The notes: a model not told the origin generated them from the letters alone. A stretch of 64,000 nucleotides of DNA from Rosa chinensis (GCF_002994745.2 NC_037091.1:13578501-13642500), one strand, 5' to 3'. Counted from the stretch's first letter, positions 47,158-61,790 are shown. Program-made: numbers and translations.

Positions 47158-47408
47158 GCAAGTTCACCCGTTGGATCACCTACTATTCATTGCTTTTTAG
47201 TGTATATTTTCATTCTTTGGGTCACGAAATACACTGTGCCGCGCCCATGACCCAGGGCTCGAAATACATTGTGCAGGTCACCATGGTGACCTAGAAAGTG
47301 ATCAAGGGTGACCCAAGGCATGAAATACAATGTACTCATGACCCAGAGGGTAAAACACATAAAAAATAGTGAATAGTAGGTAACTTGGTGACCCACGGGT
47401 GAACTTGC
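47158..47408. mobile_element. small inverted-repeat element (MITE)
   Basis: 251 bp with terminal inverted repeats GCAAGTTCACCCGTTGGATC (left) and GCAAGTTCACCCGTGGGTCA (right end, complement), both followed by CCTACTATTCA. The interior repeats GTGACC and GACCCA motifs. A target duplication was not identified with certainty, so the superfamily is open. It sits about 100 bp upstream of the LAS copy 2 TATA box. Confidence 0.7.
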
Positions 47409-47513
47409 TCTAACCACTAACTTACAATCACCAACTTTTCTCCTATGGTCCTACCTACAGAGTTTGATAACCTAGATGTGTACAAAAGAAATAAGTAATG
47501 CGTAACGAAAATG

Positions 47514-47523
47514 TATATAAATA
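47514..47523 (+). promoter_or_regulatory. TATA box of LAS copy 2
   Basis: TATATAAATA lies 67 bp upstream of the ATG at 47590. Similarity to copy 1 begins just before this box (AAAATGTATATAAATAAG) and is lost upstream of it. Confidence 0.65.
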
Positions 47524-47589
47524 AGCTTGTGTGATAATCTTATCATCCTCACAATCACTCACACTAAACATATTGTTTGGCCATCAAAA

Positions 47590-48165
47590 ATGTGGAGGCT
47601 GAAGGTTTCAGAAGGAGGAAGAGATGGTAACCCATGGCTCACAAGTGTGAATAATCACATCGGGAGACAATTCTGGGAGTTCGACCCAAATCTCGGAACA
47701 TCGGAAGAGCGAGCTCAGGTGGAAAAAGTACGTCTTGAGTTTCGTAACAATCGTTTTCGAACCGAACATAGTTCTGATCTATTAATGAGACTTCAAGTAC
47801 GTACTAGTTCATGTATTAATGAGTAATAATTCAACATCAAAAAGCTATTTACGTTTCTGCATATGTTTTAGTTTGCAAAGGAGAAAGAAAGTGATCCAAT
47901 GAAGCTACCAGTTCAGGTGAAAATAAAAAGTGAAGAAGAAATTAATGAAGAAGTAGTAACAGCCACATTGAGGAGGGGGTTGAGATTTTACTCGACTCTT
48001 CAGGCTGAGGATGGTTTTTGGCCTGGTGACTATGGTGGTCCTCTGTTTCTTCTACTTGGCTTGGTACGTACGTAAAGTTTAACCCTAGCCAGATAATATT
48101 GTTGAATTAATAAATTAGATCTTTTAGTGTATTAGGTATGGCTGTGTACGTATGTCCTTCCCAAT

Positions 48166-48203
<38 letters not shown>

Positions 48204-51152
48204 AAGTAAAATTTTAAGTTTTCAATTACTGAGTGTTTTTCTTTCACCAAGAAAAAAAATCATAATATTAACAAGGAAAAATTTCAGTTTACTACCCTGA
48301 TGTTTGGCCTCGACATCATGTTAGTCCCTGCCTTTTCAATTTAATCAGTAACACCCCTGTGCTTTCAATTTCCATCAACCGTGCCCAAAATTTTCTCAGG
48401 CATCCAAATTTGACGTTAAGTGCTGAGCTGACACTGACCAACTGCTGCCGTGGGCCCATTTAAAGGGATAAATTCCTATTATGACCCTAATGGGTACCCA
48501 TCAGACTCCTCCCTCTTACAACTTCTATTAACCTAATTTTTTTCTAAACCCAATCTCACTTACACTCTCTGAAATCTGAATAGAGCAACAATCTATTTAG
48601 AGCAGAAGCCATAGCAAAGATCCTCACTTCCACTCTTTAACTCTCCACGTAGACAAGGTAACAATAACAAGTTGAACAAAAGCATAAAATCCTCCACCCA
48701 AATCAGTTTCCAGAAATTTTTTTTTTTCCCATTACTTTCACCACGATCCCCAACCGCCCAAGCAGACCCAGATTCCTCTACCCATTTCCCCAATTTCTAC
48801 AAAGCCCCTTTCGCTTTCATCACTAAAACAAAGCTGGATTGAACACCCAGATGATCGAAAAAGAAGCCCGACGAGGCAAGATGGTCGTTGTCGGTGTCAT
48901 TAATTCCTGGAAACCTTCAACCTTCATTCGTCAAGCCCTAAGAACATGAGATGTCTGCAAAATAAATTGCAATAACAGAATGACAAATTGCACAAGAGAG
49001 ATAGCTAGCACAATAACAAGTCCAATTTCACACGTTAGAGCCTTGATTCATGAATTGCAGGAACAGAATGACAAATCCATACCACATTCATCGTACATAT
49101 ATAAATTGCAAGAACAGAATGACAAATCCATCCTCAATGTTTAAGAGGCAGAACAAAATCTCCCGTGCTTTCAAGATAGAAGAAACTCAGAAAGGCAATA
49201 GAATCAAATGCAAAACCAATAGGCAAGTGCATATATGCTATCAAATTGCAGGGCAAACAAAAATACCATAATTTGCACTTAAATTCTGAAATCAGATTAT
49301 TGAAGGTTTCCAGAAACCTTAACACTCGCTCAATTAATAAAAAATGAAAACAATATTCATTTTCCCATTGTTCTTCTTTCAGCCAAGAACGTATTTTTCC
49401 AGAAAATTCAACAAAAATTAAATTAAATTAATATATGAAAATTGACCTGTCTGATCATCTAGTGCTTGAGGAATTCTCTTTACCCAGAATCTTAATAGCG
49501 AAATTGTCAACAATCTTGATGTTCCGAGCAAACTTGACCTTGGAAAAATTGGCCTCCCCTAGAGCCCAACCCAGATCATACCGCGGGACAGGAATCCAAA
49601 TCGAGTTGCTCCACTGCTCCTTGTCGCCATCTCCGGCAAATTTCTATATCCACACCCCTTTCTCTCTTGCACGGCTGCCAAACTTGAGACTTGTCCTCTT
49701 CGTTGTGGGAGTCAGCAGAGCGAGCGACAGCCTCGAGCTCCTCCTTATCCTCTTCCTCGTTGATCGGCTCCTCCTTATCTGAATTGGATAGGGCTTCGTC
49801 GGAAGAGACTTGGGGATTCGGGGCTTATGCCATGGATTCTGAGATCGAGGGTTTGCAGGAAACGCCGATGGGCATGGTTGGGAGATCTGAATTGTGGTTC
49901 TCATTAGTTTGGAGAGAACCCATTAACCAGCGATGTGGGTACCAAAATTGATTTTTTTTCCTCTGAGTTTTGGATGAAAATTAAATGAAATGTCAAATTT
50001 ACCCCTTTTTATAGGCCCACTCGTTGAATTTGTCGCTTCCATGTCATCAACTAACGTCTGAATTGGATGCCATAAAAAAATTTGGGCATGGCTGATTGAA
50101 ATTGAAAGTACAGGAGTGTTGCTGATCAAATTGAAAGGGGAGGGACTAACATGATGTGGGGTGCAAAGTACAGGGTGCTAAACTGAAATTTTTCCTATTA
50201 ACAATCATATGCACGGTCCGTCTTGCAAAGAGAGATACTAAAAGATGTGCAACCGTGTGCTTTCATTCTTAAGGGTAGGACAGAGTATTGATACTCTCCT
50301 CACGTAACCCCAAATTAACCACTTTAGCAACAAAAAATGTGAGGTTTTATCAAATCTCTTGATACTAATTAGAGTAATCCAAAAACTTATATATCTTATA
50401 TTATTATGTCTCTTTTTTTATTGTGGGACTTCCATGTTTCATATTTTTAGCTTGTAACTCACATAACCCCAACAACCCTAAGATTCAAAATAAAATAAAA
50501 AGAATAATTAGATTACTCGAGGTTTTGTATCTTGGACTTCTATTGACAACAAAATTTTAATTATTGTCATCTCAGATGCAGACTTAGGGCACGTTTACTT
50601 ACTTGGAAGGAAATAGAATGATTACGGGGTAAAAACATTCATGCGTTTACTAACACATAAAGCAATCGGAATGATTCTGGGTAAAAGAATTCCTGCGTTT
50701 ACTAACACATAAAGGAATCAGAATGGATGTAGGTCTCATCTCCTTATTAGGAGTCGATTCCTGAATACTCAGGAATTCGATTACGAAGGGGAAAGATGGG
50801 TTTAGGAATCATTCCTCCGGAATCAATACCGATTCATTTCTTCTCCCATTCCACTTGTCTCCGATTCATGATTATTTTCAATTTTAAATAAGTAAACGTG
50901 TCATTAATTATTCCAAAACTTAAGCTATTAGTAAAATGATCAACAATATGTATCTCAAAATATCATTGATATTCAATCCACGCAGCCAGTGTTGAAAGGA
51001 TTTGCTTGAACTATTGATCTTAATAGATTGTAGATTAACTCTAGCTTGTAAGAATTATGCCTCGAGTCATTGACATGTATATGCCATGAAATTAAATGGA
51101 ATCATTTCATGCATACATATATACACAAGTAAATGAATCATTCATTTTCATC

Positions 51153-51202
<50 letters not shown>

Positions 51203-54200
51203 TCCCCCTTTTTGTCAAATGCATACATTTAACGTCGTAATCATTTTTAATCAAAATTATATATATGGGTATAATTTGTACGATGAAAAATAAGGTATTT
51301 ATCACATAGTTTCTTATCGATCAATGTTTACAAATAAAAAGCAAACCCTTTTTTTGTTCCTTTTATATATGATCCCAACACATAATATATGGATGAACTC
51401 TATATATCGTAGTCACGAGAGAACCGTAGCAAAACATCTCAACCAAGGGTAAGACCGTCTTTCCAACCCTCAGGAACTGTTCCCTAATGTAGCCCTTAGG
51501 AACAGTGGCACAGTGGAACTCAACTTTCGTATATAGTAAATATTAATCTTTATCAATATTTGTGTATTATATGTTATATATATATACCATAATACCAACC
51601 AAATGTTTGTTTGTATGTATGATTAATACCAATACTATATAATTTTATGAAAGAAACATTTCATAAAAGAAACTAGCAAATGAATGTATATTTTAGTAAA
51701 ACTTAACATTCTCTTAACTAACCATTCACTTATTCGATATAATTGTACATATGAATAAACCATCTCCGATTTATTAAGTTTTTTATTTATGATAATAATT
51801 ATTAATAGTGTTTTAAAATGGTTCGAATAATGAAAACAATGCATAATTAAGGACAAATTTTGGATGAGCTCATTCAAGTTGCATACGTGTTGTTTTCCTA
51901 TGAAGCTAGTTTTCTACTACAAACTTGATCGAGAGCAACGTAAATAAATTAAAATGAAATTAAAAATTATTGCATGTCTGCAGAGATGTATAATTCCCAT
52001 GATGCAACATTTGCCCTAACACTCGATATTAGTACTTCTCCTGAGCTCTCAACTTAGAATAGAAACCGTAGCTAAACATAAAGCTCTGGGATTTAAAATA
52101 ATCTCTATATTTTGTTGTTACGTTACAAGATCGAACAATCATAACAGTAAAAACCCAGAATTCGCCCACCTAATTACTTTGCTAATGACGAATCAAAAGC
52201 AAACAACTGGAAAAGAAAGACATAGTCAAAGACAATTGGAAAGAAGGAACAAAAGCAAAACCCCGATTATCTGCCACAATTACCTTGATCCAAATCCAAA
52301 TTCACAAATCGCAAGCAACAGCTCCTCTCTGCGCTAATAACTGTGGATCAACAAACAAACCAAAGCAGTACTCTTCGCTCTGAGAGAGATCCAAAAGCGT
52401 TTTGGGGGCAAATATTGAGAAGGATCGGTTTACTGTTACGGGATGAAACGCATATAGTCTAGAAGGACCGGTTCACTGTTTTGGGGCTCTGATGATGTTG
52501 AGACGCATATAGTGAGATCTTTTTCTTTTTTAGAGGATTGATGTCTATCTCTTTTGGGGGCAAATCCAGAAAATCACTGTATTAATATTCAACAGTACCA
52601 GAAACATTTTACTTTTATATATGTACTAGGCAATTCCTCCCGCGTGATGCCGCAGGTTTGTTTGCTTGCTAATGATGAACGCTTTGACGCTCATGTCACG
52701 TCGAGGTACTGATCGACTCAACGTTTGAATTAACAGGCACATAATTTCAATCACAAACCCAGATCCAAAGCCGTTCGTTTCTCCTTTGCTCAATCACCAG
52801 TCTGCTGCAAATTGAAGCAAAATCAATTCTCATGAGAAAAAAAAATTACTTGAACACATAAAAGAGCAATTAGCACGACAAAGTCACAAACATTCTCACT
52901 AACCAAAAAGAGGGGAAAAAGTAAGAATAATATTGTGCTATAAAATTTAAAGTAATCAAAACCAAACTAACAATCTTTTAAAGAGGCCTCAATTCCGGGA
53001 TCTTAGCTTTGGCTCTTCATATTTTGGGCTGTTTTCACTTTCGTCGTATAAAAAAAAATATATGTATATATATGTATATAGGTATGTGGTGTTACTTAAC
53101 TTTTTGTACCATATGTACTTAGTCAATGTTCATTTTAGGATTTAATAGTATGATTAAAAAATGTCATGTCTTCATTTTGTTGGTGATATAATTATGTCTT
53201 TGGCAATTTACTAATGAATTTTAAAATCCCTTATAATTTATGATGCTGTCGAAGTAAACACAGTTTGACTGTGCGTATAATTTAAGTTTAATATTTCCCC
53301 TTTCCCTCCTTATGGGGGCGGATCCGTGGCATCATAAATTATAGTTAAAATCATACTTCAATTACCAACCATTAGATTAAAAGACTATCAATGGATGAGA
53401 TTAGTCATACAGAATAATATATCATTACCTATTATTTTAATTTCTTTTTAATTAATTAATCAAATCTATTTATTATGATTTAATAAAAATCAATAATTGC
53501 TATTCTTATTTGGAATACAATTAAGGAATCAAATCTTTCAATTGTTTTCCTATTGAAACTCATCAAAAAGAAAAAGAAATCGATCAGATGAGGCTTTTGA
53601 TGAACTAAATGAAAACTTTAACAAACTAAATGAACATGAAAGAATTTTACACAACGTCAACTAGATATCATGAGACCTGATGTTTATCATCAACAAATGG
53701 CATGAACTGTACAATATTTAGAGCAAACAGAAAAAAAAAATTAAGGGTAACCTATTGGAAATATGCAATGAAAATATGATGACTCTTGATTTTGCTCTGT
53801 CATCTTGATGAAGAAAAGGTGAGAAAGAGCTAGAGAATTCAATCAGTTTTCATCATGCTTTGTCAAACGCCTCATCAGTTCTTTTTTGAGCAGTAGATGA
53901 GTTTCAATAGGAAAACAATTGAAAGATTTGATTCCTTAATTGTATTCCAAATCAGAATAGCAATTATTGATTTTTATTAAGTCATAATAAATAGATTTGA
54001 TTAATTAATTAAAAAGAAAAGAAAAGAAAACAAAATAATAGGTAATGATATATTCTTTATGACTAATCTCATCCATTGATAATCTTTTAATCTAATGATT
54101 GGTAATTGAAGTATAATTTTAACTATAATTTGTGATGCCACGGATCCGCCCCCTTTCATTATAATTCATAAATATTTTCATTTACACATCTTCATATTTT

Positions 54201-57200
54201 ACGGTAATGAAAGTATTCACCTAATAATTTTTACTATCATTCTGCATTCCATTCACCTAACTTTTGAGCTTTAAGTGTGCAAATTTGTTGAAATTGCCCT
54301 AGCAGGAAATATTTTAGTATTGATTATGTTACTTATAGTTCACAGTTCAAACCCTGCATTTACTATATAAAATATTAAAACATTATCCTTGATAATGATA
54401 ATGTATAAATCAATTTATAAACTCATAACATTAGTTGAATCTAACAGATTGAGAATAAACAGATTAATAATAACTTAATAATTAACTGCTCCTGCAACCT
54501 AACAACAGAATAATTTCAACTCTTATACAAATGAACAATAAACAACTTCACATAGAACCAAGGTCTATTCACACAGAGATCAATACTTGCAATTAGAATA
54601 ACACTATCTAAACATTTGTACCTGAACTCAAAATACTTGGAAAATTTAACAGCTCACAGTTCCTGATATCTGTAGAACAAAAACAAACAATTACCTATTA
54701 CAGCTATATACATAACAGCACAAAAACATAACATTTGCAGAAACAAAGTAGTCTGTGAATTTCATGTCATATTGTCATTATATAGAGTTCTCTCCCATTT
54801 AAAGTTTCAAAGGGCATCATTATACCTGGTTACAAAATTTACATCACTTTAGGAGACTTTCAATTATTGAAAAACTTACCTTACTTGATTTCTTTGGTCA
54901 GCCATTTTCAAAAGAAACAAAGTTTTTTTTTTTTGGGTGTGGGGGGGGTCCGTTTTCTAGTGAAGTGTAGGGTTTGAAAAGTAACATAATCAATACTAAA
55001 TGTAGTGGATACTCCGAGGCAGTTATTGGTTTCTTATGAAAAATAATCCATCTCCCCAACCAAAATTGCACACATGGATGGCCGATTTTTCAAGTCATGT
55101 TTTATGTTGATCACAATATAAAACAGACATCGTAGTTTCCCAAAAAAGAAAAAACAAAAAAAAAAACAAAAGAAAAGTATGAATTAGACCACATATGCTG
55201 CAAATTTTCTGAATATGATTTCTTTGAGAAGCAGAATATCAAGGTTTCTCAAAAAACATTTACATCATTTAAACTTTGTAGTCCTTGAAATCCAGAAAAA
55301 CGAACGTATTGATATGTGCTAACATTGTCCATAGATCACTCAATATCAGTAGTCAACATCAATCAATCAACTAATAAAAGTTATCTTCTACACTTACCGA
55401 CTCACAAAAATTGATAAGAAACCATATTGGATGCAAGCTTACAGAAAAATCATGTTATTGCTGATAACTATACTAATAATCACTCCTCAGAACGTTAATT
55501 AATTTCACCCAATGGGAATTACAGATACCAACAATGACACATTAATTCCATACCTGTATAAGAATAGAACACCAAACCAATACCAAATAACAAATATGTC
55601 AATCGAAATACTAAAACAAAAAGAGTTAAAATTACTGTCCTACTCACTATCGCCCCCATCTTCTTGTCAACTGTAAATCTGTAATACAAAACGGCACAAT
55701 CTAATTGAGTCTTGTTTAACAAATCCAATATACAACTACTTAATAGTATCAGAAAAGAAGAAGAAGAAGAACCAAAAATCAGATTCGACCATCTAAGATT
55801 CTGAATAAAGCTATTCAAACACTTCTTTGATGTCAATCACTCTGGTACAGACCGAAAATAAAAAACTTACCTTCAATCACTGAAATCCCAAACCCAGCAA
55901 CACTTCTTCTGTTTTCTGCAACGGAAGATACTTCGCTGACCATACCTGGTCAGCTTTGGCTAACCATACCTGGTCAGCTTTAGCTGACCATAACCACTAA
56001 GTGGGAGACACGTGTCCCCCTAAGCCAATTAAGCCTTCTACATGCGCTCGATCCCGTCGGTGGCGCTGTGCTTCATGACGGGGATGGAGGTGGAGGAAGC
56101 AAGCATAATACTGTTGCGAAGCAGGGTAGTACCCCGGAGGAGGATTTGCCGTTGCTGGAGACGTGCCGTTACCGGAGACAAGGAGATATCTCGATCCATT
56201 GTGTAGACTTTGATTGAGAGGGTGGGTGAGGCGGTGGTGACTGGAAACCGGCGATAGGGAGTGGAGAAGGGATTGAAGATTAAGGAGGAGGAGGAATGAG
56301 GTTTGGGGATGGTCAGCTTGGTCGGGGTGAGCAGCCGATAGGGAATGGAGAAGAGAGAAGGAGAACAGGAGAGGAAGAAGGAGAACAGAAAGAGAGGGGC
56401 CCAAAAATACACATGTTGGACCCTAAGTGGCGTTGGTCAGGACGGGCTGCCCATGCCTGGTCAACCAAGTATTGTCCTTCTGCAACCCAATTTCAAAAAA
56501 CAATACAAACAATCAATAACCAACAATATAGACCCCTTGGCTTTATTCAGAATCTTAGTTAAATGAAAATAATAAAGCACAACTACATCAATTGAATGAA
56601 AAAATTACAGCAATATTGAACAAAAAAAACAGCACTGATTATATGTGTAACCCAGCAGAAACAAAAACAAAAACACGACCTTCAAACCTTCAATCCTTAC
56701 TCATATCCATAACAACCAATCACTCTATATTGCTATCAATTTTATCATTATTTTCAATAATACATACAGTTAACAATTGAAAATCAAAACCTTACCTTCA
56801 ACCGCTCCAAATCAATCACTGAAATGCCAAACCCAGCAACACTTCTTTTGTTTTCTGCAACCTAATTTCAAAGAACAATACAGACAATCAATAACCATCA
56901 CTATAGACCTTTGGTTTATGATGAAAAGAGCAGATGTTACTTATATGAAAATAATGAAACACAACTACATCAATTGAATGAAAATATTACAGGAATATTG
57001 AAAAAAAAAAAAGAAAAAGGGCACTCATTATATGTATGACCATAACAACCAATCATTCTATGTTGCTATCAATTTTATCATTATTTTCACTAATACATTA
57101 AAACAAAAACACACTTCACTTTATAATGCCATATTTCTATATTCTATAAGCATAGATCATCATCCAATTGACTTAATGTGATAAATCAACATTCATCTGC

Positions 57201-60200
57201 TAAAGAGTTTCTGAATACAAAATATCCAAAGTTTCTAAGAAAACAAACTCAATAGTGGTATGAATTAAGCTGGTTGTGAAGCAGCCATCACCCTAAGCTC
57301 TTTCCAACACCTGAATTTAGGTAATAGTGTTAGTCATTCAGAAACCAAAAGCTTCATAGATGGGAATAAGCGTAAAAAAAAAAAAAAAATTGGAAGTGCT
57401 TAATTCCTGATACTTCACAATTACACCAAAACCAAACTTCATATCATTCTCATCCATTTCAGCTAATTTTCATAATGAAACCTCTCATAGCATTAAACCT
57501 CCTTTGATGCCAAAACCATGACCTCTGACGCTCATACTTGATCTACCTAAATATATGCCTTTTCCTGAAACACAAATACTAAATGCTCATAGTATAGCAT
57601 ACCCTGGCCAACTCTCTTGTTTGTTTCAATAGGCATATCCCAGGATACAGGGTGAGTCAAGCATTACTCATTGCGAGCTTCATAATGGGGCAAAACCCAG
57701 ATAAAAAAGTCTATGCACAATTGTATTTAAGCTACAGTTTGGACTCATATACTTAACAACCATATCCAAAATCTTCAGAAATCCATATCAGAAATAGGAA
57801 ATAGTTAATGTTAATATTATTTCTTTGCTCCATTTTTTTGCAATTTTTCTTCCTAGGTGTACACAGACACAACAAAACCAATTAACCATAGTAATTCAAG
57901 TACCCAACAAAGATCTCAAGAAGAAAAAAAGAAGAAACAGAGTCTCAACAACATAAAAACAAATATGATTTCAAAGCTAAAAACAACAAATAATCAAGTG
58001 AGAATTATAGTATATAAAAATTGAAACAACAATATCAAAAAGACAATTTTGTTAAAGATCAAACCTGCTCTATTTCACTGGAGCACAACTTTCTCTTCTC
58101 AGATTTCTCCCAAAACCTGAGTTTCAGAGCTGTTCAAAAAGAAAAATAAAGATTATCATACAGTACAGACTTCAACCAGCCAAACAATTGAATTGAATTT
58201 GTTTCAACTAAAAAAAAGGGAAAAATAAGAACATGTTTACTAATTTGAATTCAATTGAATTAAATAAAAGCTCAATAGCAGTGAAATTCGAACATACACC
58301 CGTGTTGACTTGAATAACAATGAAATTCTTCGCGTTTCCCTCTTCTTTTTCTTCCTCTTCTTCTCCTTCTCCTTCTCCTTTTTCTTCTTCTTCTTTTCTA
58401 CTTCTTTTCTTCTGTTTCAACAAAATCCCAAGAGTCGATGTCAGTGTACAGATGTTGCTACAGAAGATACAATCAATACAGATCATCCGAATGATCAATC
58501 ATCCGAACACTAGATTAAGAAAAAAGAAAAACTCACCAACGATGAACAAAAAGCCAAACCATCAAACCCAAAAAGTGAAATCGCCTTCCGCAAGAGAGCG
58601 TTTTGAAAGATCTATAATTGAAGAAACTGAACAAACCAAGACGGCAAGAGCGCATCGGCCAACAACCCTATCTAACAACACCAAAACTGTAATTGAGAAT
58701 AAAAAACCCATATCCCTCTCCCACTTCTTTCTCTGTGTGCCTCTCTGATCAGTCTCGGATGAAGAGCAACTAACGTCTTGCTGAGATGATGAGATGAATT
58801 CTTTATCTTTCCTGAATCTCACTAATCCTGTTCATGGTTCTTTGGATCGTTCTTGAACCCTCTCACAGAAGCCGTACAGCTGTAGGGGTAGAGAGCGAGA
58901 GACAGAAAATATCCAGAGCTGTAAAGGTGGCTTTTTAACTTAGACTGAATGGCAGGGATGTAACTTAAGGAAAAAAGGAGGGAAAAGCGTCAGTTTACTG
59001 TTCACTAAAATGAACATTTTTTTTTTTTGAAAGGGGTTTGGAACTCAGCCTAGCTGGGAGGCTCAGCCCCACGCCTATTAATATTATTCATGAGCAAAAA
59101 AGAGTACACCGGGGAGCACATATGGCCTAAGCCCCGTGAATTACAACAATAATCTGCATAGAGAACGTCCCGAATGATAACAGGATTTTCATCTAATCAT
59201 AGTTTATTTAAATAGTCAACACTAACAAGGTGTGCTAACCTGTTGGTGACACCATTTGCTTCCCTATATACATGATGGATTTGAAAGGAAGCAAAGCTGC
59301 AAATGTACCTCTCACAGTCTTCCAAAATCCGCCCAATATCAGATAAATCCTCCTCATCCCTATTGCGGGCGTAGACAAGACTAGCACAATCTGTTTCAAA
59401 CTCCACATCCAACCAACCTTGATGGATCGCTAACAGCATACCTGCCCGCATAGCCTCAGCTTCCATGTGAATCGCAGAAGATGCAGAAGGGAAAGGCCTT
59501 GCAAGAGCAGCTACACAACGACCTTGGTCATCACGATTCACGACCTACTGCACCTATTCTGCCCACATTCAAATCCGCAATGAAAGCACCGTCAGTATTG
59601 AACTTCAGACGCCCAGACGGAGGACACTGCCAGTAGGACACAGGTCTCCTCTGTTTACTCTTAGACATCGGTCTGGCCTTCCTATATTCCTCCAAATATT
59701 TGCAAGCCCCGTCTTATCATGTTCAAAGGGTCATACACTCATACACCCCATTCTTCCAAACAATCTTATTTCTTTCTGTCCATAAAACCCAAAGAAGTAC
59801 GAGAAATAATTCTAGATCATAACCATGCAAAGAGTCAAACATGAACCTGATCCAATCACTCAAGTTGATAGTTGCATAGTCCGTTGTATTGATCTTGAGT
59901 GGAGAATAATACCAAAACAGTTTGACCACTGAGCAATCCATGAATAAGTGGAGAATAATAAAATGAACACTTCTTATGAACAAGATGGGTTGTGTACTTG
60001 TGTTACATGCACAGAGATTAATTAAGTTAATTAAGCAATTAATAATTATAATAATATTGGTGCCGTGGCGTAGGTTATTGGATTATCTGTAACAGGGGCC
60101 CTTGATGCAATCTTGCCACACGAACATTCAAAGGAGATCCGCCGCTATCTTTATAACCATCAGGTATTGCATCATATCACGTCATTCTTTCCATTTTCAA

Positions 60201-61754
60201 CTTCTTGAAGTTTGATAATGTACTTTTCAAATGCTACCTGCCATAATATTACATAAGGGGGGCAGTTTAGTTTCCTTTTAAGAGAAACAAACAAAGCTTT
60301 CAGCCATTTAGTTGGAACTAGATAATTATTAATAAATCATATAGAAATGAGCTGCCAAATCCATTCAATTGACTTTCGATTGGAAATTGTACTAGTCCAT
60401 ATCCAGTAGTGTTTAATTTATTTGGAGCTGTATATATTACGTTAAACCAAACGTTTAAGCTACACTCAATTCGCGCAATCTGTAATTTTATTTGCATGGA
60501 ATATTAATTAGTATCGATTCATAATCCATTTTAATTTGATGTTGTTGGTAGTATGTACTATATATGGCCAATATGTTGTTGGCCAGTATTGATGTTATAC
60601 TAATTATTATAGTACCTTGCACCTCTTTTGATAACTTAGCCAAGTGCTAAAAAGCGATTTGCTATATTCTAATTGTTTCTAGTCAGTGGTTTTCGATCAA
60701 TATAATACCTTTTTTTTCTTTTTTCTTTTTGAGAATGATCAGTATAAGCACTTAAATAGCAAAAACTATTTAAAAAAAAAAATTGTGTTGCCATAATATC
60801 TTCTTTCAGAATGATTGATGACGTCTCAAATTCAAACTTTTTCTCCCCCTCATAGTCAAACAAATTAGTGTACTTTGTAAAGGGTTAAGGACAGCCGCAC
60901 AGGTTTCTACTTACAAAAAAAAAAAAAAAAATCAAACAAATTAACTTACTTAATTTGTAAAGGGTGTTTTTAAGTTTATAAAAGTTTTTGTTGTTATTAT
61001 ATATTTGAAACATTTCAAGTGTATATACTTGCATTTGTTGTACCTTCAATAAGTAATTAGTACGTGCATATAATTAACCAAAAGGTGCTTCTAAGAAAAC
61101 CTTAATAATTGGTTTGGATTAACACGTACTCCCATCATGTAATTGCAACTAATGAATTGCATGCAGAACAAAGATGGAGGTTGGGGACTGCATATAGAAG
61201 GGCGAAGCACAATGTTTTGTACAGCTCTGTCCTATGTGAGTTTGAGATTGCTCGGAGAGGAGATGGACGGCGGTGATGGCGCCATGGAGAAGGGAAGAAA
61301 ATGGATTCTTCACCGTGGAGGAGTTACTAACATCCCATCATGGGGAAAGATGTGGCTCTCAGTAAGCTTCAGCACCTAAACCTTAAGATGAAATCTCTGC
61401 AGATCAATATTCGAATTGCTAGCATTTGGCATTGCCCGCCCTTTTGCCCTACAATAATTTGGCCCTAAACCCTAATTTATAATATAACAATTACTTCATT
61501 ATTAATGTGGTCTTGATATGCATGTATCATTTGTTTAGTGAAACCCGTGTGGTCCTATTTATTAATCAAATTGACATTATAATTCAGAGACAAGCCTAAG
61601 CAATAAACAAAGAAAATAGGCTGGAATGTCAATATTTGAATTAATTTAATCAACCTTTATTAATTTTTTCGTTACTCTATCTTTATGGCTACAAAGTACA
61701 TATTAAACTTATTTTAAAAATGATTAAGGACAACTCAAGCTCAAACTTGTGTAG

Positions 61755-61790
<36 letters not shown>

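Larger units (their letters stand above)
48275..50195. mobile_element. Pack-MULE in LAS copy 2 intron 2 with captured host gene fragments
   Basis: 1921 bp with a perfect 9-bp target duplication, TATTAACAA (48266-48274 and 50196-50204). Inverted repeats begin GGAAAAATTTCAGTTTA at both ends and extend, with mismatches, over more than 100 bp. LAS copy 1 has the empty site near 15035. The interior holds two recognisable pieces of unrelated host genes on the minus strand (an ISWI remodeller N-terminus and a CIPK kinase N-terminus), which makes it a Pack-MULE. No transposase seen. Confidence 0.88.
52135..59995. other. 7.9-kb insertion block in LAS copy 2 intron 2
   Basis: Similarity to LAS copy 1 intron 2 stops at TTACAAGATCGA (52134; copy 1 near 17986) and resumes at TGTTACATGCACAGA (60001; copy 1 near 18032). 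The block carries a foldback element, a small MULE, a tandem duplication and a LINE. Apart from these it is AT-rich with no gene I recognise. The agent that brought it is not clear; I see no convincing terminal repeats at its borders. Confidence 0.7.
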
